Notes under the pieces: generated by a model
The model's input: the letters and a program-made list of their open reading frames with translations, nothing else
Database searches by the model: none
Told to the model about the DNA's origin: nothing
Position numbers and translations under genes: made by a program
DNA from: Caldilineaceae bacterium
GTDB lineage: Bacteria > Chloroflexota > Anaerolineae > Caldilineales > Caldilineaceae
Reading direction: 5' to 3'
NCBI GenBank assembly: GCA_020634815.1
Contig: JACKBA010000045.1
Span: 1 to 50,269 of the forward strand
DNA: 50,269 bases
Shown: piece after piece, positions 9,076 to 17,513 of the stretch
How the letters are laid out: each line of letters begins with the position of its first letter
How positions within the stretch are numbered: the first letter of the stretch is position 1

Positions 9076-12000
9076 ATGAATGAATCTGACCAGCCAACTC
9101 AAACGCCGGGGGCGACAATGAGCGAATCAGTGCATCGGTCGTGCGCCGGCGGTGCCACTATCGCCGATCTCGCTGCGCTTTTGGACAATACCACTGACTT
9201 TATCTGGTCACTTGATACAGATTGCCGCCTGGTCTATGGCAACCTGGCTTTCTCGGCCGCCATGAAACGCGTTCTCGGGCGCCCCTTGATGCCGGGCGAC
9301 TCTCTCCTTGACCCGGCTTTCTCCGCTGCGCGCTGTCAGGAATGGCGCACTTTCTACATGCGCGCCTTGGCGGGTGAGACATTCTTCATAGAGCAGCCGA
9401 TCAGTTGCGTTGCATCTAGTCCTGTGCGTGAGTATCGCTTCTTTCCTCTGGTGGATGACGCCGGTGAGATCATCGGCGCTTCGGTACACAGCCGTGATAT
9501 CAGCGAGCGCCAGCAGGCGGAAGAGGAAATGCACCGTAGCGAAGCGTTGCTCAACCAGGCCCAGTCCATTGGCCGGATCGGCTCCTACGTGTGGGATCTG
9601 CGCGACGACACGCTGCAATGGTCGCGGTCGATGTATGAGTTGGCCGGCATCGACCCCGAAACCTTTGAAGGCAAACTAAGCGAGGTGATTGCGACACATA
9701 TTCACCCGGCCGACCGGGCCGACGTGTTGCGTCAGATCGAACAGATGATTGCCGAGCGTCGCGCCCATGCGATGGAGTTCCGCCTGGTGCGCCCCGATGG
9801 CCGAACCGTCTGGCTGCGCTCCACCGCTCGTTTTGAGGTCGATGAGCAAGGCGCCCTCATTCGGGCGATCGGCGTTCACTACGATGTGACGGATGAGCAC
9901 CGGTCACAGCAACTGCTCAACACGCGGCTGCATGTGAGCAGATTTGCGACGACACACACGCTGGATGAGTTGCTGCAGGAGATGCTGGATCAGGCCGAAC
10001 TCCTGACCGAGAGCACGATCAGCTTCTTCCACTTTCTGGACAATGACCAGAACTCGCTCAGGCTGCAAACATGGTCCACCAACACGCTGCGCAATATGTG
10101 CACGGCTGTTGGAGAGCGCCGGCACTATCCGCTCGACGCGGCCGGCGTCTGGGTCGAATGTGTTCGTCAGCGCAAGCCACTCCTCTACAACGACTTCGCG
10201 TCACTACCGAATCGACGAGGGCTGCCCGAGGGACATGCGGACGTCAAGCGCATGATGACGGTGCCGATCATGCGCAATGACGAGATTGTGGCCATCGTCG
10301 GCGTCGGCAATAAGGCGTTTGACTACGAAGCCGAAGAATTGGAGGTCTTTGCCCGTTATGCTGATTCCGTGTGGGATAGCATCCAGGTAAAGCGCGTCGA
10401 GGATGCTTTGTGGCAGAGCCGTGAGATCTACCGGGCCGTGGTGGAAAATTCCACCGATTCCATTGTTCGCTGCGATGTCAATGGGGAATTTCTGTTCGGC
10501 AATGAGGCGGCAATCAAATTACTGGGCGGGGCCGAGGCTGCGCCCATCGGCAAGACGCCCGAGGAATTGGGCTTCTGCCCTGCATTCCGGCACACCTGGG
10601 ATGCCAGCCTGCAATATGTCGTCGCCCAGGGGTTTCCGGCGTCGTTTGAATTCGACATGGAAATTGCCGGACGTACCCAGACGCTCGACATGCGCTTTGC
10701 GCCTGAGTATTCGCCGACGGGCCGCGTCGTCAGCGTGCTGGGCGTGGCCCGTGATATCACCGAACGGAAGATCGCCGAGCGCGAGCTGGCGCGGCGCGAG
10801 GAACAGTACCGCGTCCTGACGGAGACGATGAAGGATGTGGTATGGGTGCTCGACATCGAATCGAGCAAGTTCCGCTATGTGAGCCCGTCGGTCTATGCGC
10901 TGCGCGGCTACACGTCTGAGGAAGTCGTGGCCTTGCCGGTCGATCATGCCATGACGCCGGAGGATCGCGCCGCGCTGAAAGCCCTCACCCTGGACCGCGT
11001 TGCCGAATTCGAAAGCGGAAGCCTGGCCGCCGATCACTTCTATGTCGACCAGTTTCCGCAGCCGTGCAAAGACGGCTCCGTTGTCTGGACTGAGGTAGTC
11101 AGCAACTACTACATCAATCCGGACAATCAGCGTCTCGAATTGCGCGGTGTGACCCGTGATATCACGGAGCGACGCCAGGCTGAGGTCGCACTACGCCAGG
11201 CGCGCGACACCCTCGAGCAGCGCGTCGAAGAGCGTACCCGCGACCTGACGCGGGTCAATGCAGAGTTGGCGGCCGCCATGCAGGTCAAGGACGAGTTCCT
11301 GTCCGTCATGAGCCACGAATTGCGCACCCCGCTCAATGCAATTCTGATCATGTCCCAGGTGATGCTGGAAGGGGTGCGAGGCTCCCTCAACGAGCGCCAG
11401 TTGCGCGCCATGCAGACGATCACCGAGAGTGGCCAACATCTGCTCGCCATGATCAACGACATCCTCGATATCACCTCAGTGCAGGCCGGCACTGTCGTCC
11501 TGGACCGTGCGCTGCACGAGGTGGATGCTCTCTGTGCGCCCCTGATTGACAGACTGCGCGCCGAGGCGGCAACACGCTCCCAGTCGATTGACTATGTGTG
11601 CCCGTCCGAACCACTCTATCTCTGGGCGGATGGCCGTCGCTTCGGCCAGATTGTCCGGCACCTGCTGGAGAACGCCATGAAGTTCACGCCCGACGGCGGG
11701 CAAATCTCCCTGTTCGTGCAGCCGGATCTCGACCGCCGCGTGCTCTCCGTGCGGATCGAGGATAATGGGATCGGGATCGCGCACGATGCCATCGAGCGAA
11801 TCTTCCAGCCATTCACACAGGCTGATTCAGCCCTGTCGCGGCAGTTCGGGGGATCGGGGATCGGTCTGACGCTGGTGCGCCACCTTGTCGAGTTGCACGG
11901 CGGAACGATTACGGCCGAAAGCGCCGGCATGCCGGGCAGCGGCAGCCGCTTCACCGTGCAACTTCCCTGGCAGGCGCCGCCCGTCGGCAGCCCGCATGGC

Positions 12001-12444
12001 GCAATACTCGCCGCCGGCGCCGTCCATGGGCCGCACGTCGTTCTGATCGCCGACGACAATCCCTCCGCCCAACGCGTGATGGGTGATGCGCTGCGTGCCG
12101 CGGGCTACGAAGTGCTGGCGGCGCTTGACGGCATTGAAGCCGTAGCCACCGCCCGCCTGCGCCCGCCCGACCTCATCCTGATGGATATGCAGATGCCGCG
12201 CTGTGATGGAGCCACGGCGATTCGGCGCCTGCGCCAGCTTCCCGCCTGCGCTGCCACGCCGATCGTCGCCATGTCCAGCGTGGTTGTTCCGAACGACCGC
12301 GCGCTTTGCCTCGATGCAGGCGCGGACGACTACCTCGCCAAGCCCATCAGCGCAGATACCGTCGTCGACGTGGTGGCGCGCCATCTTGCGCCGGGCCGAT
12401 CCCTCATCGACGCAGCGTCCGGCGCAGATGCCCGGCCTTCGTGA
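9076..12444 (+). CDS. hybrid sensor histidine kinase with multiple PAS, GAF, receiver
   Basis: A soluble multi-sensor hybrid kinase, 1122 residues from this start; no membrane span is visible. In order: a PAS domain (NTTDFIWSLDTDCRLVYGN), a PAS_3-like domain (SIGRIGSYVWDLRDD), a GAF-like domain (RFATTHTLDELLQ to the DYEAEELEVFARYAD region), two more PAS domains (VVENSTDSIVRCDVNGEF; TMKDVVWVLDIESSKFRYVS), a coiled linker, HisKA with His747 (VMSHELRTPLN), HATPase_c (LLENAMKF, DNGIGIAHDA, GGSGIGLTLV) and a C-terminal receiver with Asp1037 (LILMDMQMP). Four PAS plus one GAF suggests integration of several cytoplasmic signals. The start is uncertain: ATG 9076 or ATG 9118, the latter preceded by CGGGGGCG. 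No separate regulator gene is adjacent. Confidence 0.92.
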   Translation: MNESDQPTQTPGATMSESVHRSCAGGATIADLAALLDNTTDFIWSLDTDCRLVYGNLAFSAAMKRVLGRPLMPGDSLLDPAFSAARCQEWRTFYMRALAGETFFIEQPISCVASSPVREYRFFPLVDDAGEIIGASVHSRDISERQQAEEEMHRSEALLNQAQSIGRIGSYVWDLRDDTLQWSRSMYELAGIDPETFEGKLSEVIATHIHPADRADVLRQIEQMIAERRAHAMEFRLVRPDGRTVWLRSTARFEVDEQGALIRAIGVHYDVTDEHRSQQLLNTRLHVSRFATTHTLDELLQEMLDQAELLTESTISFFHFLDNDQNSLRLQTWSTNTLRNMCTAVGERRHYPLDAAGVWVECVRQRKPLLYNDFASLPNRRGLPEGHADVKRMMTVPIMRNDEIVAIVGVGNKAFDYEAEELEVFARYADSVWDSIQVKRVEDALWQSREIYRAVVENSTDSIVRCDVNGEFLFGNEAAIKLLGGAEAAPIGKTPEELGFCPAFRHTWDASLQYVVAQGFPASFEFDMEIAGRTQTLDMRFAPEYSPTGRVVSVLGVARDITERKIAERELARREEQYRVLTETMKDVVWVLDIESSKFRYVSPSVYALRGYTSEEVVALPVDHAMTPEDRAALKALTLDRVAEFESGSLAADHFYVDQFPQPCKDGSVVWTEVVSNYYINPDNQRLELRGVTRDITERRQAEVALRQARDTLEQRVEERTRDLTRVNAELAAAMQVKDEFLSVMSHELRTPLNAILIMSQVMLEGVRGSLNERQLRAMQTITESGQHLLAMINDILDITSVQAGTVVLDRALHEVDALCAPLIDRLRAEAATRSQSIDYVCPSEPLYLWADGRRFGQIVRHLLENAMKFTPDGGQISLFVQPDLDRRVLSVRIEDNGIGIAHDAIERIFQPFTQADSALSRQFGGSGIGLTLVRHLVELHGGTITAESAGMPGSGSRFTVQLPWQAPPVGSPHGAILAAGAVHGPHVVLIADDNPSAQRVMGDALRAAGYEVLAALDGIEAVATARLRPPDLILMDMQMPRCDGATAIRRLRQLPACAATPIVAMSSVVVPNDRALCLDAGADDYLAKPISADTVVDVVARHLAPGRSLIDAASGADARPS

Positions 12445-12472
12445 ACCAGGCGCAAGCAGGCCGGCTTTTTTT
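12432..12472 (+). terminator. rho-independent terminator of hybrid kinase
   Basis: CCGGCCT (12432-12438, inside the last codons of the kinase) pairs with AGGCCGG (12458-12464), followed by a run of seven T (12466-12472). Confidence 0.6.
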
Positions 12473-12541
12473 GGTGCGTACCAGGAAATTGGCGCCGTCC
12501 GCCGCCAACACTCCGGGACGCACGCGGCATTTTGTGCCTGC

Positions 12542-12571
12542 TGGACAACATCGCCAGTTGCACAGTATGAT
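12542..12571 (+). promoter_or_regulatory. promoter for Rieske ferredoxin gene
   Basis: TGGACA (12542-12547), an 18-bp spacer and TATGAT (12566-12571), 115 nt before the ferredoxin start and after the kinase terminator. Confidence 0.5.
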
Positions 12572-12686
12572 TGTCGCCTCGACCTGAGGTGCTCCCCATG
12601 CGCGGCCGGCCTGGCTTTGTCGGAATGGCATGGTTGGGCGGCATCGACGAGAGAGCGGATCCCACTACCACAAGGAGAACATCGCG

Positions 12687-12995
12687 ATGAGCAGCAACGA
12701 GTTTCCTGCCAGTGAGCTTGCGCCGGGTGACATTCGGCTTGTCGAAGTCGATGGCACCGATGTGGCCGTTTACAACGTGGACGGTACCTTCTACGCGACA
12801 CAGGACGCGTGCACGCACGAGATGGGTGAACTCTCCGACGGCTTTCTCGAAGGCGATACGATCACCTGTCCGTATCACGGCGCCTGCTTCAACGTCAAGA
12901 CCGGCGCCGTGCTCCAGGAGCCAGCCACCGAACCGCTCAAGACGTTCCGCGTCAGCGTGGCCGATGGCATCGTGCGGGTCGAGGACGCCGGCTGA
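12687..12995 (+). CDS. Rieske-type [2Fe-2S] ferredoxin
   Basis: A 102-residue single-domain Rieske protein. The two cluster-binding motifs are complete: Cys42-Thr-His44 (ACTHEMG) and Cys61-Pro-Tyr-His64 (CPYHGACF), i.e. two Cys and two His. This is the small soluble type of ferredoxin that feeds electrons to oxygenases or related oxidoreductases. No oxygenase gene is nearby, so its partner is unknown. ATG 12687 is chosen over the longer reading frame from 12630 because AAGGAG (12672-12677) lies correctly upstream and the protein then starts at the normal domain boundary. The channel gene follows after 73 nt. Confidence 0.95.
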   Translation: MSSNEFPASELAPGDIRLVEVDGTDVAVYNVDGTFYATQDACTHEMGELSDGFLEGDTITCPYHGACFNVKTGAVLQEPATEPLKTFRVSVADGIVRVEDAG

Positions 12996-13068
12996 TCTTC
13001 GCTTACCACGTTTGCTGACCGACCCAATTTCCAAACCTGCCATATTGAACGCGTAGGAAAGGTCCCGA

Positions 13069-14346
13069 GTGGAACACATCCGCGCCAATCGCGCCTATTT
13101 CGCCTTTCTTGGTTGGATCACGCTGCTTGCCATACCCCTGGCATTACTGACCGTTCTCTACCTGGCCGGCCTGCGGGTAGGCTCTGACTTCGTGCGAACC
13201 GTCTTGCCGTCGCAATGGCTGCCGGGCGTGGACCCGCGGCTGCTCACTATCGGCGTGGCAACGGCAGCCGGCCTGCTCGTCGGGCTGATCTTGCGCTATC
13301 TGGGCGGGAGCGACAGCCGGGCGTTGAGCGACGAACTGGTTGAGGAAGGCAAAGTGGCCTACCGGAACCTGCCCGGCATGATCCTCGCCGCGTTGGTCGG
13401 CCTGTCGTCCGGCGCAAGCCTCGGGCCGGAGGGGCCGCTGGCGCACCTGGGCGGCGGGCTGGGCACGTGGCTGGCCGAACGCCGTCGCTTTGACCGCGAT
13501 CGCTCGCGCGTGCTCTCGCTGTCGGGCATTGCCGCCGTCTTTGGCGGCTTTCTCACACAGCCGCTGGGCGGTGCATTTCTCGCCTTCGAGTTCACCAAAC
13601 TCGTGACCTTCCCTTTCTACATCTATCTGATTCCGGCCATCGTCGCCTCGCTGGCCGGCTATCTGGTCTATTTCGCCATCACCGGTGCCAGCCTCGTCGG
13701 CCTCTACCAATTCGACGAAATCACTACGCTGAAGGTGACCGACTTTCTGTACGTGTTCGTATTGAGCCTGATGGGCGTGGGTGTCGGTATTCTCTTCAAG
13801 CTGATCTTTCGCACGGTGCAACGTTTGACTCGTCCGTTGCAGGCATATCCGGTGCTGCGACCGGCGGCTGGTGGCCTGCTCTTCGGGCTGATCGGTGCGG
13901 CGATGCCGCTGACGCTGTACTCCGGCGAGCATGAGCTGGCGCACCTCATCGAGCATCCGGGCGAGTACAGCGCCCTCTATTTGCTGCTGCTTGGCGCGGC
14001 CAAACTCGTCACGCTGAGCATCTGCATGAGCACCGGCTTTCCCGGCGGCTTCATCTTCCCGCTACTCTTCGCAGCCGGCTCGTTTGGGGTGGCCGCTCAC
14101 GCATTGCTGCCGGCCGTCCCGCTCAGTGTTGCGGTCGTCGGCGCCATGTCGGGGATCGGCGGGGCGGTCATGCGCATGCCGATTGCCACGATCATCCTGG
14201 TGGGAATCCTGGCCGGACCGGAGTACATGCCCCTGATTATTCTGGGGGCGATCGTGGGGTATCTCGTTGCCCAGATCAGTCGCGGCGAAGATGCGCGTGA
14301 CGCCTACGCTACGGCCGAGACAGAAGGTGTCATCGCTCGCAATTGA
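13069..14346 (+). CDS. ClC-family chloride channel/antiporter
   Basis: A 425-residue polytopic membrane protein of the ClC family, for chloride or related anion transport. The GxEGP gating motif is present as GPEGP (119-123), with gating Glu121, and the later GxFxP motif as GGFIFP inside STGFPGGFIFPLLFAAG. The first selectivity motif GSGIP, whose Ser binds chloride, is not recognisable; the corresponding region reads LGGSDSRALSDELVEEG. Transport specificity therefore cannot be assumed, and some relatives without that Ser carry other anions. GTG 13069 is preceded by AGGAAAGG. Length is on the short side but compatible with a full transport core without CBS domains. Confidence 0.9.
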   Translation: MEHIRANRAYFAFLGWITLLAIPLALLTVLYLAGLRVGSDFVRTVLPSQWLPGVDPRLLTIGVATAAGLLVGLILRYLGGSDSRALSDELVEEGKVAYRNLPGMILAALVGLSSGASLGPEGPLAHLGGGLGTWLAERRRFDRDRSRVLSLSGIAAVFGGFLTQPLGGAFLAFEFTKLVTFPFYIYLIPAIVASLAGYLVYFAITGASLVGLYQFDEITTLKVTDFLYVFVLSLMGVGVGILFKLIFRTVQRLTRPLQAYPVLRPAAGGLLFGLIGAAMPLTLYSGEHELAHLIEHPGEYSALYLLLLGAAKLVTLSICMSTGFPGGFIFPLLFAAGSFGVAAHALLPAVPLSVAVVGAMSGIGGAVMRMPIATIILVGILAGPEYMPLIILGAIVGYLVAQISRGEDARDAYATAETEGVIARN

Positions 14347-14367
14347 CTACAGGCAGGAGGCCATCTC

Positions 14368-15180
14368 TTGGGCGCAGTGAATGCTGAAAACGCCGAGACG
14401 CAAGCGGCGTGGAACTCGAACGCATCTTTCTGGGATGAGCGTATGGGCGAAGGTAATGACTTCGTCAACATGCTGATCTGGCCGGCGGTGGAACGCATGT
14501 TGCCCGTGACGCCCGGTATGCAGGTGCTGGATGTGGCCTGTGGCAACGGGCTGACCTCGCGCCGCCTTGCCGAGCAGGGCGCCTCTGTCACCGGCATCGA
14601 CTTCTCAAGCGAAATGATCGCGATTGCGCGCCGCCGTTCTGCCGCGTATGGCGGGCGCATCGCTTACCAGGTGATCGACGCCACCGACGAGCATGCGTTG
14701 CTGGCTCTGGGCGAGCGGTGTTTCGACGCCGCCTTGAGTAACATGGCCCTCTTCGACATGGCCGAAATCGACCCGCTCTTTCGTAGCCTGGCACGCCTCT
14801 TGCGGCCGGGCGGCGTCTTTATCTTCTCCCTCATGCACCCGTGCTTCAACAACCCGTTCACGACCCACGTCGCCGAGACGGGCAACGGCAAGGACGGTAA
14901 CGTGACGACCTACGGCGTCAAGGTCTATTGCTACATGACCAACGCGTCAGCCCACGGCACCGCCATGAGCGGCCAGCCGCAGGCGCACCTCTACTTCCAT
15001 CGTCCGCTGGAAGCGCTGTTGGGCGCCGGATTCCGCACCGGCTTTGTCGTCGATGCGCTGGAGGAGCGCGCCTTCGCGCCCAGCGACGACCCGGCGCAAA
15101 ATCGTCCGCTGAACTGGAGCAGCGCCTATAGCGAGATCCCGCCGGTCATGGTGGTGCGCATGCGCCTGCTCGGTCAATAG
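14368..15180 (+). CDS. class I SAM-dependent methyltransferase
   Basis: A 270-residue Rossmann-fold methyltransferase of the Methyltransf_11/25 type. Motif I VLDVACGNG (53-61) binds S-adenosylmethionine; GIDFSSEM (acidic motif II) and the FDAALSNMALFDM and LLRPGGVFIFS segments follow. The substrate is unknown; such proteins modify small molecules more often than nucleic acids. I use the TTG at 14368 because AGGAGG (14355-14360) is seven bases upstream; GTG 14377 is an alternative. It lies 21 nt after the ClC gene stop and probably shares its transcript, but no functional link is evident. Confidence 0.88.
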   Translation: MGAVNAENAETQAAWNSNASFWDERMGEGNDFVNMLIWPAVERMLPVTPGMQVLDVACGNGLTSRRLAEQGASVTGIDFSSEMIAIARRRSAAYGGRIAYQVIDATDEHALLALGERCFDAALSNMALFDMAEIDPLFRSLARLLRPGGVFIFSLMHPCFNNPFTTHVAETGNGKDGNVTTYGVKVYCYMTNASAHGTAMSGQPQAHLYFHRPLEALLGAGFRTGFVVDALEERAFAPSDDPAQNRPLNWSSAYSEIPPVMVVRMRLLGQ

Positions 15181-15202
15181 TATGCGATCTGTCTCTGGAT
15201 GC

Positions 15203-15240
15203 AAACAGGGTCGGGACACGAGCGTGTCCCGACCCTGTTT
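15203..15240. terminator. strong convergent terminator hairpin
   Basis: An 18-bp perfect stem (15203-15220 with 15223-15240, beginning AAACAGGGTCGGGACACG) separates the plus-strand methyltransferase gene from minus-strand rplI. A 3-A start and 3-T end give modest U tracts in both directions, so it probably ends both transcripts. Confidence 0.85.
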
Positions 15241-15277
15241 CTTTCTGTCAGCCGCCACGACGGGCGGCACATGCTGC

Positions 15278-15826
15278 CTACTCTGCGGCTGCCGCAGCTT
15301 CAGCCTGGGCCTGGGCTGCTGCCTTCGCGGCCTTGGCCGCTGCACGCGCCTCGGCGGCATTCCAATCCTCGCCCTCGCGCACGACGGCAACCTTGAAGGT
15401 CGCGGCCACTTCGGGCATGAGGCGGATGGAAAGTTCGTGAATGCCCAGATCGCGGATGCCGTGCTCGATGTCGATGCGGCGGCGATCCACCTCGAAGCCG
15501 ACGGCCTCGCTCAACTTCTCGGCAATGTCGGCGGTCGTGACCGAGCCGTAGAGACGATCATTGTCGCCGGCGTTGGCCTTGAAGAGAAGCTTCGCGCCGG
15601 AGATGACCTGCGCCTGCGCCTCGGCGTTGGCACGCTCACGCGCACGGCGGCGCGTCGCCGTCGCCTTGATCTCGTCGGCCTGCTTCATCGCACCGCGGGT
15701 GGCCAGAACCGCCAGCCCACGCGGCATGAGGTAGTTGCGGGCGTACCCGCCGGCCACGGCATACACATCGCCGGCGTGGCCCAGTTCGGGAACGTCCTTG
15801 GTCAGCAATACTTTGACACGCGCCAT
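15278..15826 (-). CDS. rplI: 50S ribosomal protein L9 with Ala-rich tail
   Basis: Ribosomal protein L9, a 23S rRNA-binding protein of the large subunit. The signature KVLLTKDVPELGHAGDVYAVAGGYARNYLMPRGLA occupies the N-terminal domain (about residues 3-38), followed by the long connecting helix rich in Arg/Ala and the C-terminal domain with LYGSVTTADIAE and VGFEVDRRRID. Translation starts at the ATG complementary to 15824-15826, behind AAGGAGA. The protein is 182 residues against about 150 for the family: the extra ~30 C-terminal residues are almost entirely Ala, Lys, Glu and Gln. It stands alone rather than in the common rpsF-ssb-rpsR-rplI operon. Confidence 0.96.
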   Translation of the reverse strand: MARVKVLLTKDVPELGHAGDVYAVAGGYARNYLMPRGLAVLATRGAMKQADEIKATATRRRARERANAEAQAQVISGAKLLFKANAGDNDRLYGSVTTADIAEKLSEAVGFEVDRRRIDIEHGIRDLGIHELSIRLMPEVAATFKVAVVREGEDWNAAEARAAAKAAKAAAQAQAEAAAAAE

Positions 15827-15929
15827 GTTCAATCTCCTTTTTGCAAGCGCATCATGTTGATACGTGGTTCGCAGCCACCGGCTGCCAAAACACTTTCTGC
15901 CGTCGCCAATCGTCGGCGGACAGACCCTA

Positions 15930-15958
15930 ATCATAGCGAAGAAGTGCGCCGCGGCCAA
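15930..15958 (-). promoter_or_regulatory. rplI promoter
   Basis: On the minus strand TTGGCC (15953-15958), a 17-bp spacer and TATGAT (15930-15935), about 105 nt upstream of the rplI start. The 337-nt gap 15827-16163 holds this and the divergent element at 16065-16094. Confidence 0.6.
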
Positions 15959-16064
15959 ATCAAAGGGCTGCCGGCGGGTACCATTCTCTGACGCCGGCAG
16001 CGGGCCACACAGGGTGCACCTGCGCGTTCGATTTGGCTCGAAATGGTTGCAATGTGCGCGGCGC

Positions 16065-16094
16065 TTCAGCTTGCCGCGCGATGCGTGCTATACT
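16065..16094 (+). promoter_or_regulatory. probable promoter of SH3 lipoprotein operon
   Basis: TATACT at 16089-16094 is a good -10; the -35 at 16065-16070 (TTCAGC, 18-bp spacer) is poor. Transcription would start near 16101, which favours the GTG at 16164 over the ATG at 16107. Confidence 0.4.
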
Positions 16095-16163
16095 GCCAGC
16101 GACACGATGGCAATCGGCGCACAACGCGCCGGGCCGCCATTCAGCACGGTAGACGAGGCATTC

Positions 16164-17471
16164 GTGGTATCGCATTCATCTGAAACAGGCACCCCACCGG
16201 ATGAGGCAGCAGGCGACATCGTGCGCACGCTGCCTGCCCGCAATCGACAAAACCCACGCTGGAGAACGCGCCTTGCCGGCTTTGCCGCGGCGCTCTTTCT
16301 GCTGGCCACCACCGTGGGCTGCGCCTTTTCCGAACTGCTGGTGCCGCCGACGCCCACGCCCGTCCCCACCCGCCAGCTTGCGCCCACCTTCACACCCACG
16401 CCGGAGGCGCTGCTACCGCTGGTCGTCGTGACCCCGCCGCGTGACGGCACACCGGGTGTCATCGTCATCCAGCCGACCATCGACGCCGATCGGGTCGTCA
16501 TCGCCATCCCGCCCACCGACACGCCGCAGCCCACGCCGACGGAGACGCCGCTGCCGACCGCCACGCTGCCGCCGCTCGAACAGACGGCCACGGCTGCCGC
16601 GCTCTCGGCTCAACTGACGGCCGCCGCGCCGGTGGGCGTGACGCCCGGCTTCCCGACACCGACGCCGACACCGATCCCGACCGAAACGCCGACGCCCGGC
16701 CCTACCGCCACCCCGTTTGTCATCGTCGAGAGCGGCTATGCGGCGCTGCGCACCGGGCCGGGCGTGCAATACCCGCTCGTGGCGCAGTTGGGTCCGGGGA
16801 TTCCCATTGCCATCATCGGCCGCAACACGCAGGGGGATTGGTACGAAGTCTGCTGCGTCAACGGGTTCTCGGTGTGGGTGGCGTCGACCCATGTGCGCGT
16901 CGTCAACGAGACCGAAGCGGTCGCGCTGGTAGTCGCCCAACCGCCGCCCACCTTCACCCCCACCTTTACGCCGACCGAGACGCCGACGGTGACGGCCACG
17001 CCGACGGCCACGCCCTATCCCTTCGAACGCGCCATCGGGCCGCAATTCTTCCCCACCGAGAACCAGTTTCTGACGATCTGGTCCTATTTCTTTGTGGGCG
17101 AACTCAACAATGCCACGAAGCCCGAGGAACCGGCCGAGGGCTACTTCCTGGAAGTCAAGTTCAACGGCTTCGACCGGCCGAATACCAATACCGAACGCCC
17201 CAGTACCAATACCATCGAGTTCAGTGCGCCGCTAGGCGCCGGCAACCGCGTCAAGTACAACTACAAGTATGAGTTCCGCCCGCCCACCGAGCCGACGCCC
17301 GCGCCCGGCGAACTTGCCACACCGCGCCCGTGCGACCTGCTCGGGCAGGGAACATGGACGGCTTGGGTCCGCGATGGAGCCGGAAACCAGCTTTCCGACG
17401 TTGTACAATTTACGACGGACTGCAACAACCCGAACCGCGAGGTATACCTTGGCTTTGTCCGGGTGCGGTGA
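16164..17471 (+). CDS. SH3-domain lipoprotein with Pro/Thr-rich linkers
   Basis: A 435-residue surface lipoprotein. After a short N-terminal extension, a hydrophobic stretch ends in TTVGC, with predicted lipidation at Cys53. Two long low-complexity linkers of the TPTPTP kind (about 58-185 and 255-290) flank a bacterial SH3 domain at about 188-247 (LRTGPGVQYPLVAQLG..WYEVCCVNG..VWVASTHVRV). A C-terminal beta domain of about 145 residues follows. Such SH3b domains bind cell-wall or surface polymers. I chose GTG 16164, preceded by GACGAGG, over ATG 16107; the longer frame from 15864 has no signal. The next gene is a shorter protein of the same plan. Confidence 0.8.
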   Translation: MVSHSSETGTPPDEAAGDIVRTLPARNRQNPRWRTRLAGFAAALFLLATTVGCAFSELLVPPTPTPVPTRQLAPTFTPTPEALLPLVVVTPPRDGTPGVIVIQPTIDADRVVIAIPPTDTPQPTPTETPLPTATLPPLEQTATAAALSAQLTAAAPVGVTPGFPTPTPTPIPTETPTPGPTATPFVIVESGYAALRTGPGVQYPLVAQLGPGIPIAIIGRNTQGDWYEVCCVNGFSVWVASTHVRVVNETEAVALVVAQPPPTFTPTFTPTETPTVTATPTATPYPFERAIGPQFFPTENQFLTIWSYFFVGELNNATKPEEPAEGYFLEVKFNGFDRPNTNTERPSTNTIEFSAPLGAGNRVKYNYKYEFRPPTEPTPAPGELATPRPCDLLGQGTWTAWVRDGAGNQLSDVVQFTTDCNNPNREVYLGFVRVR

Positions 17472-17513
17472 GTGACATCACCGTGGAGCCATGGCCATAG
17501 AAAGAAGCTTGGC

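Noticed and set aside
15864..16163. N-terminal extension of the first SH3 lipoprotein to 15864
   Set aside because: This stretch overlaps the rplI promoter, has basic, Cys-rich translation, and would place the lipoprotein signal over 150 residues from the start.
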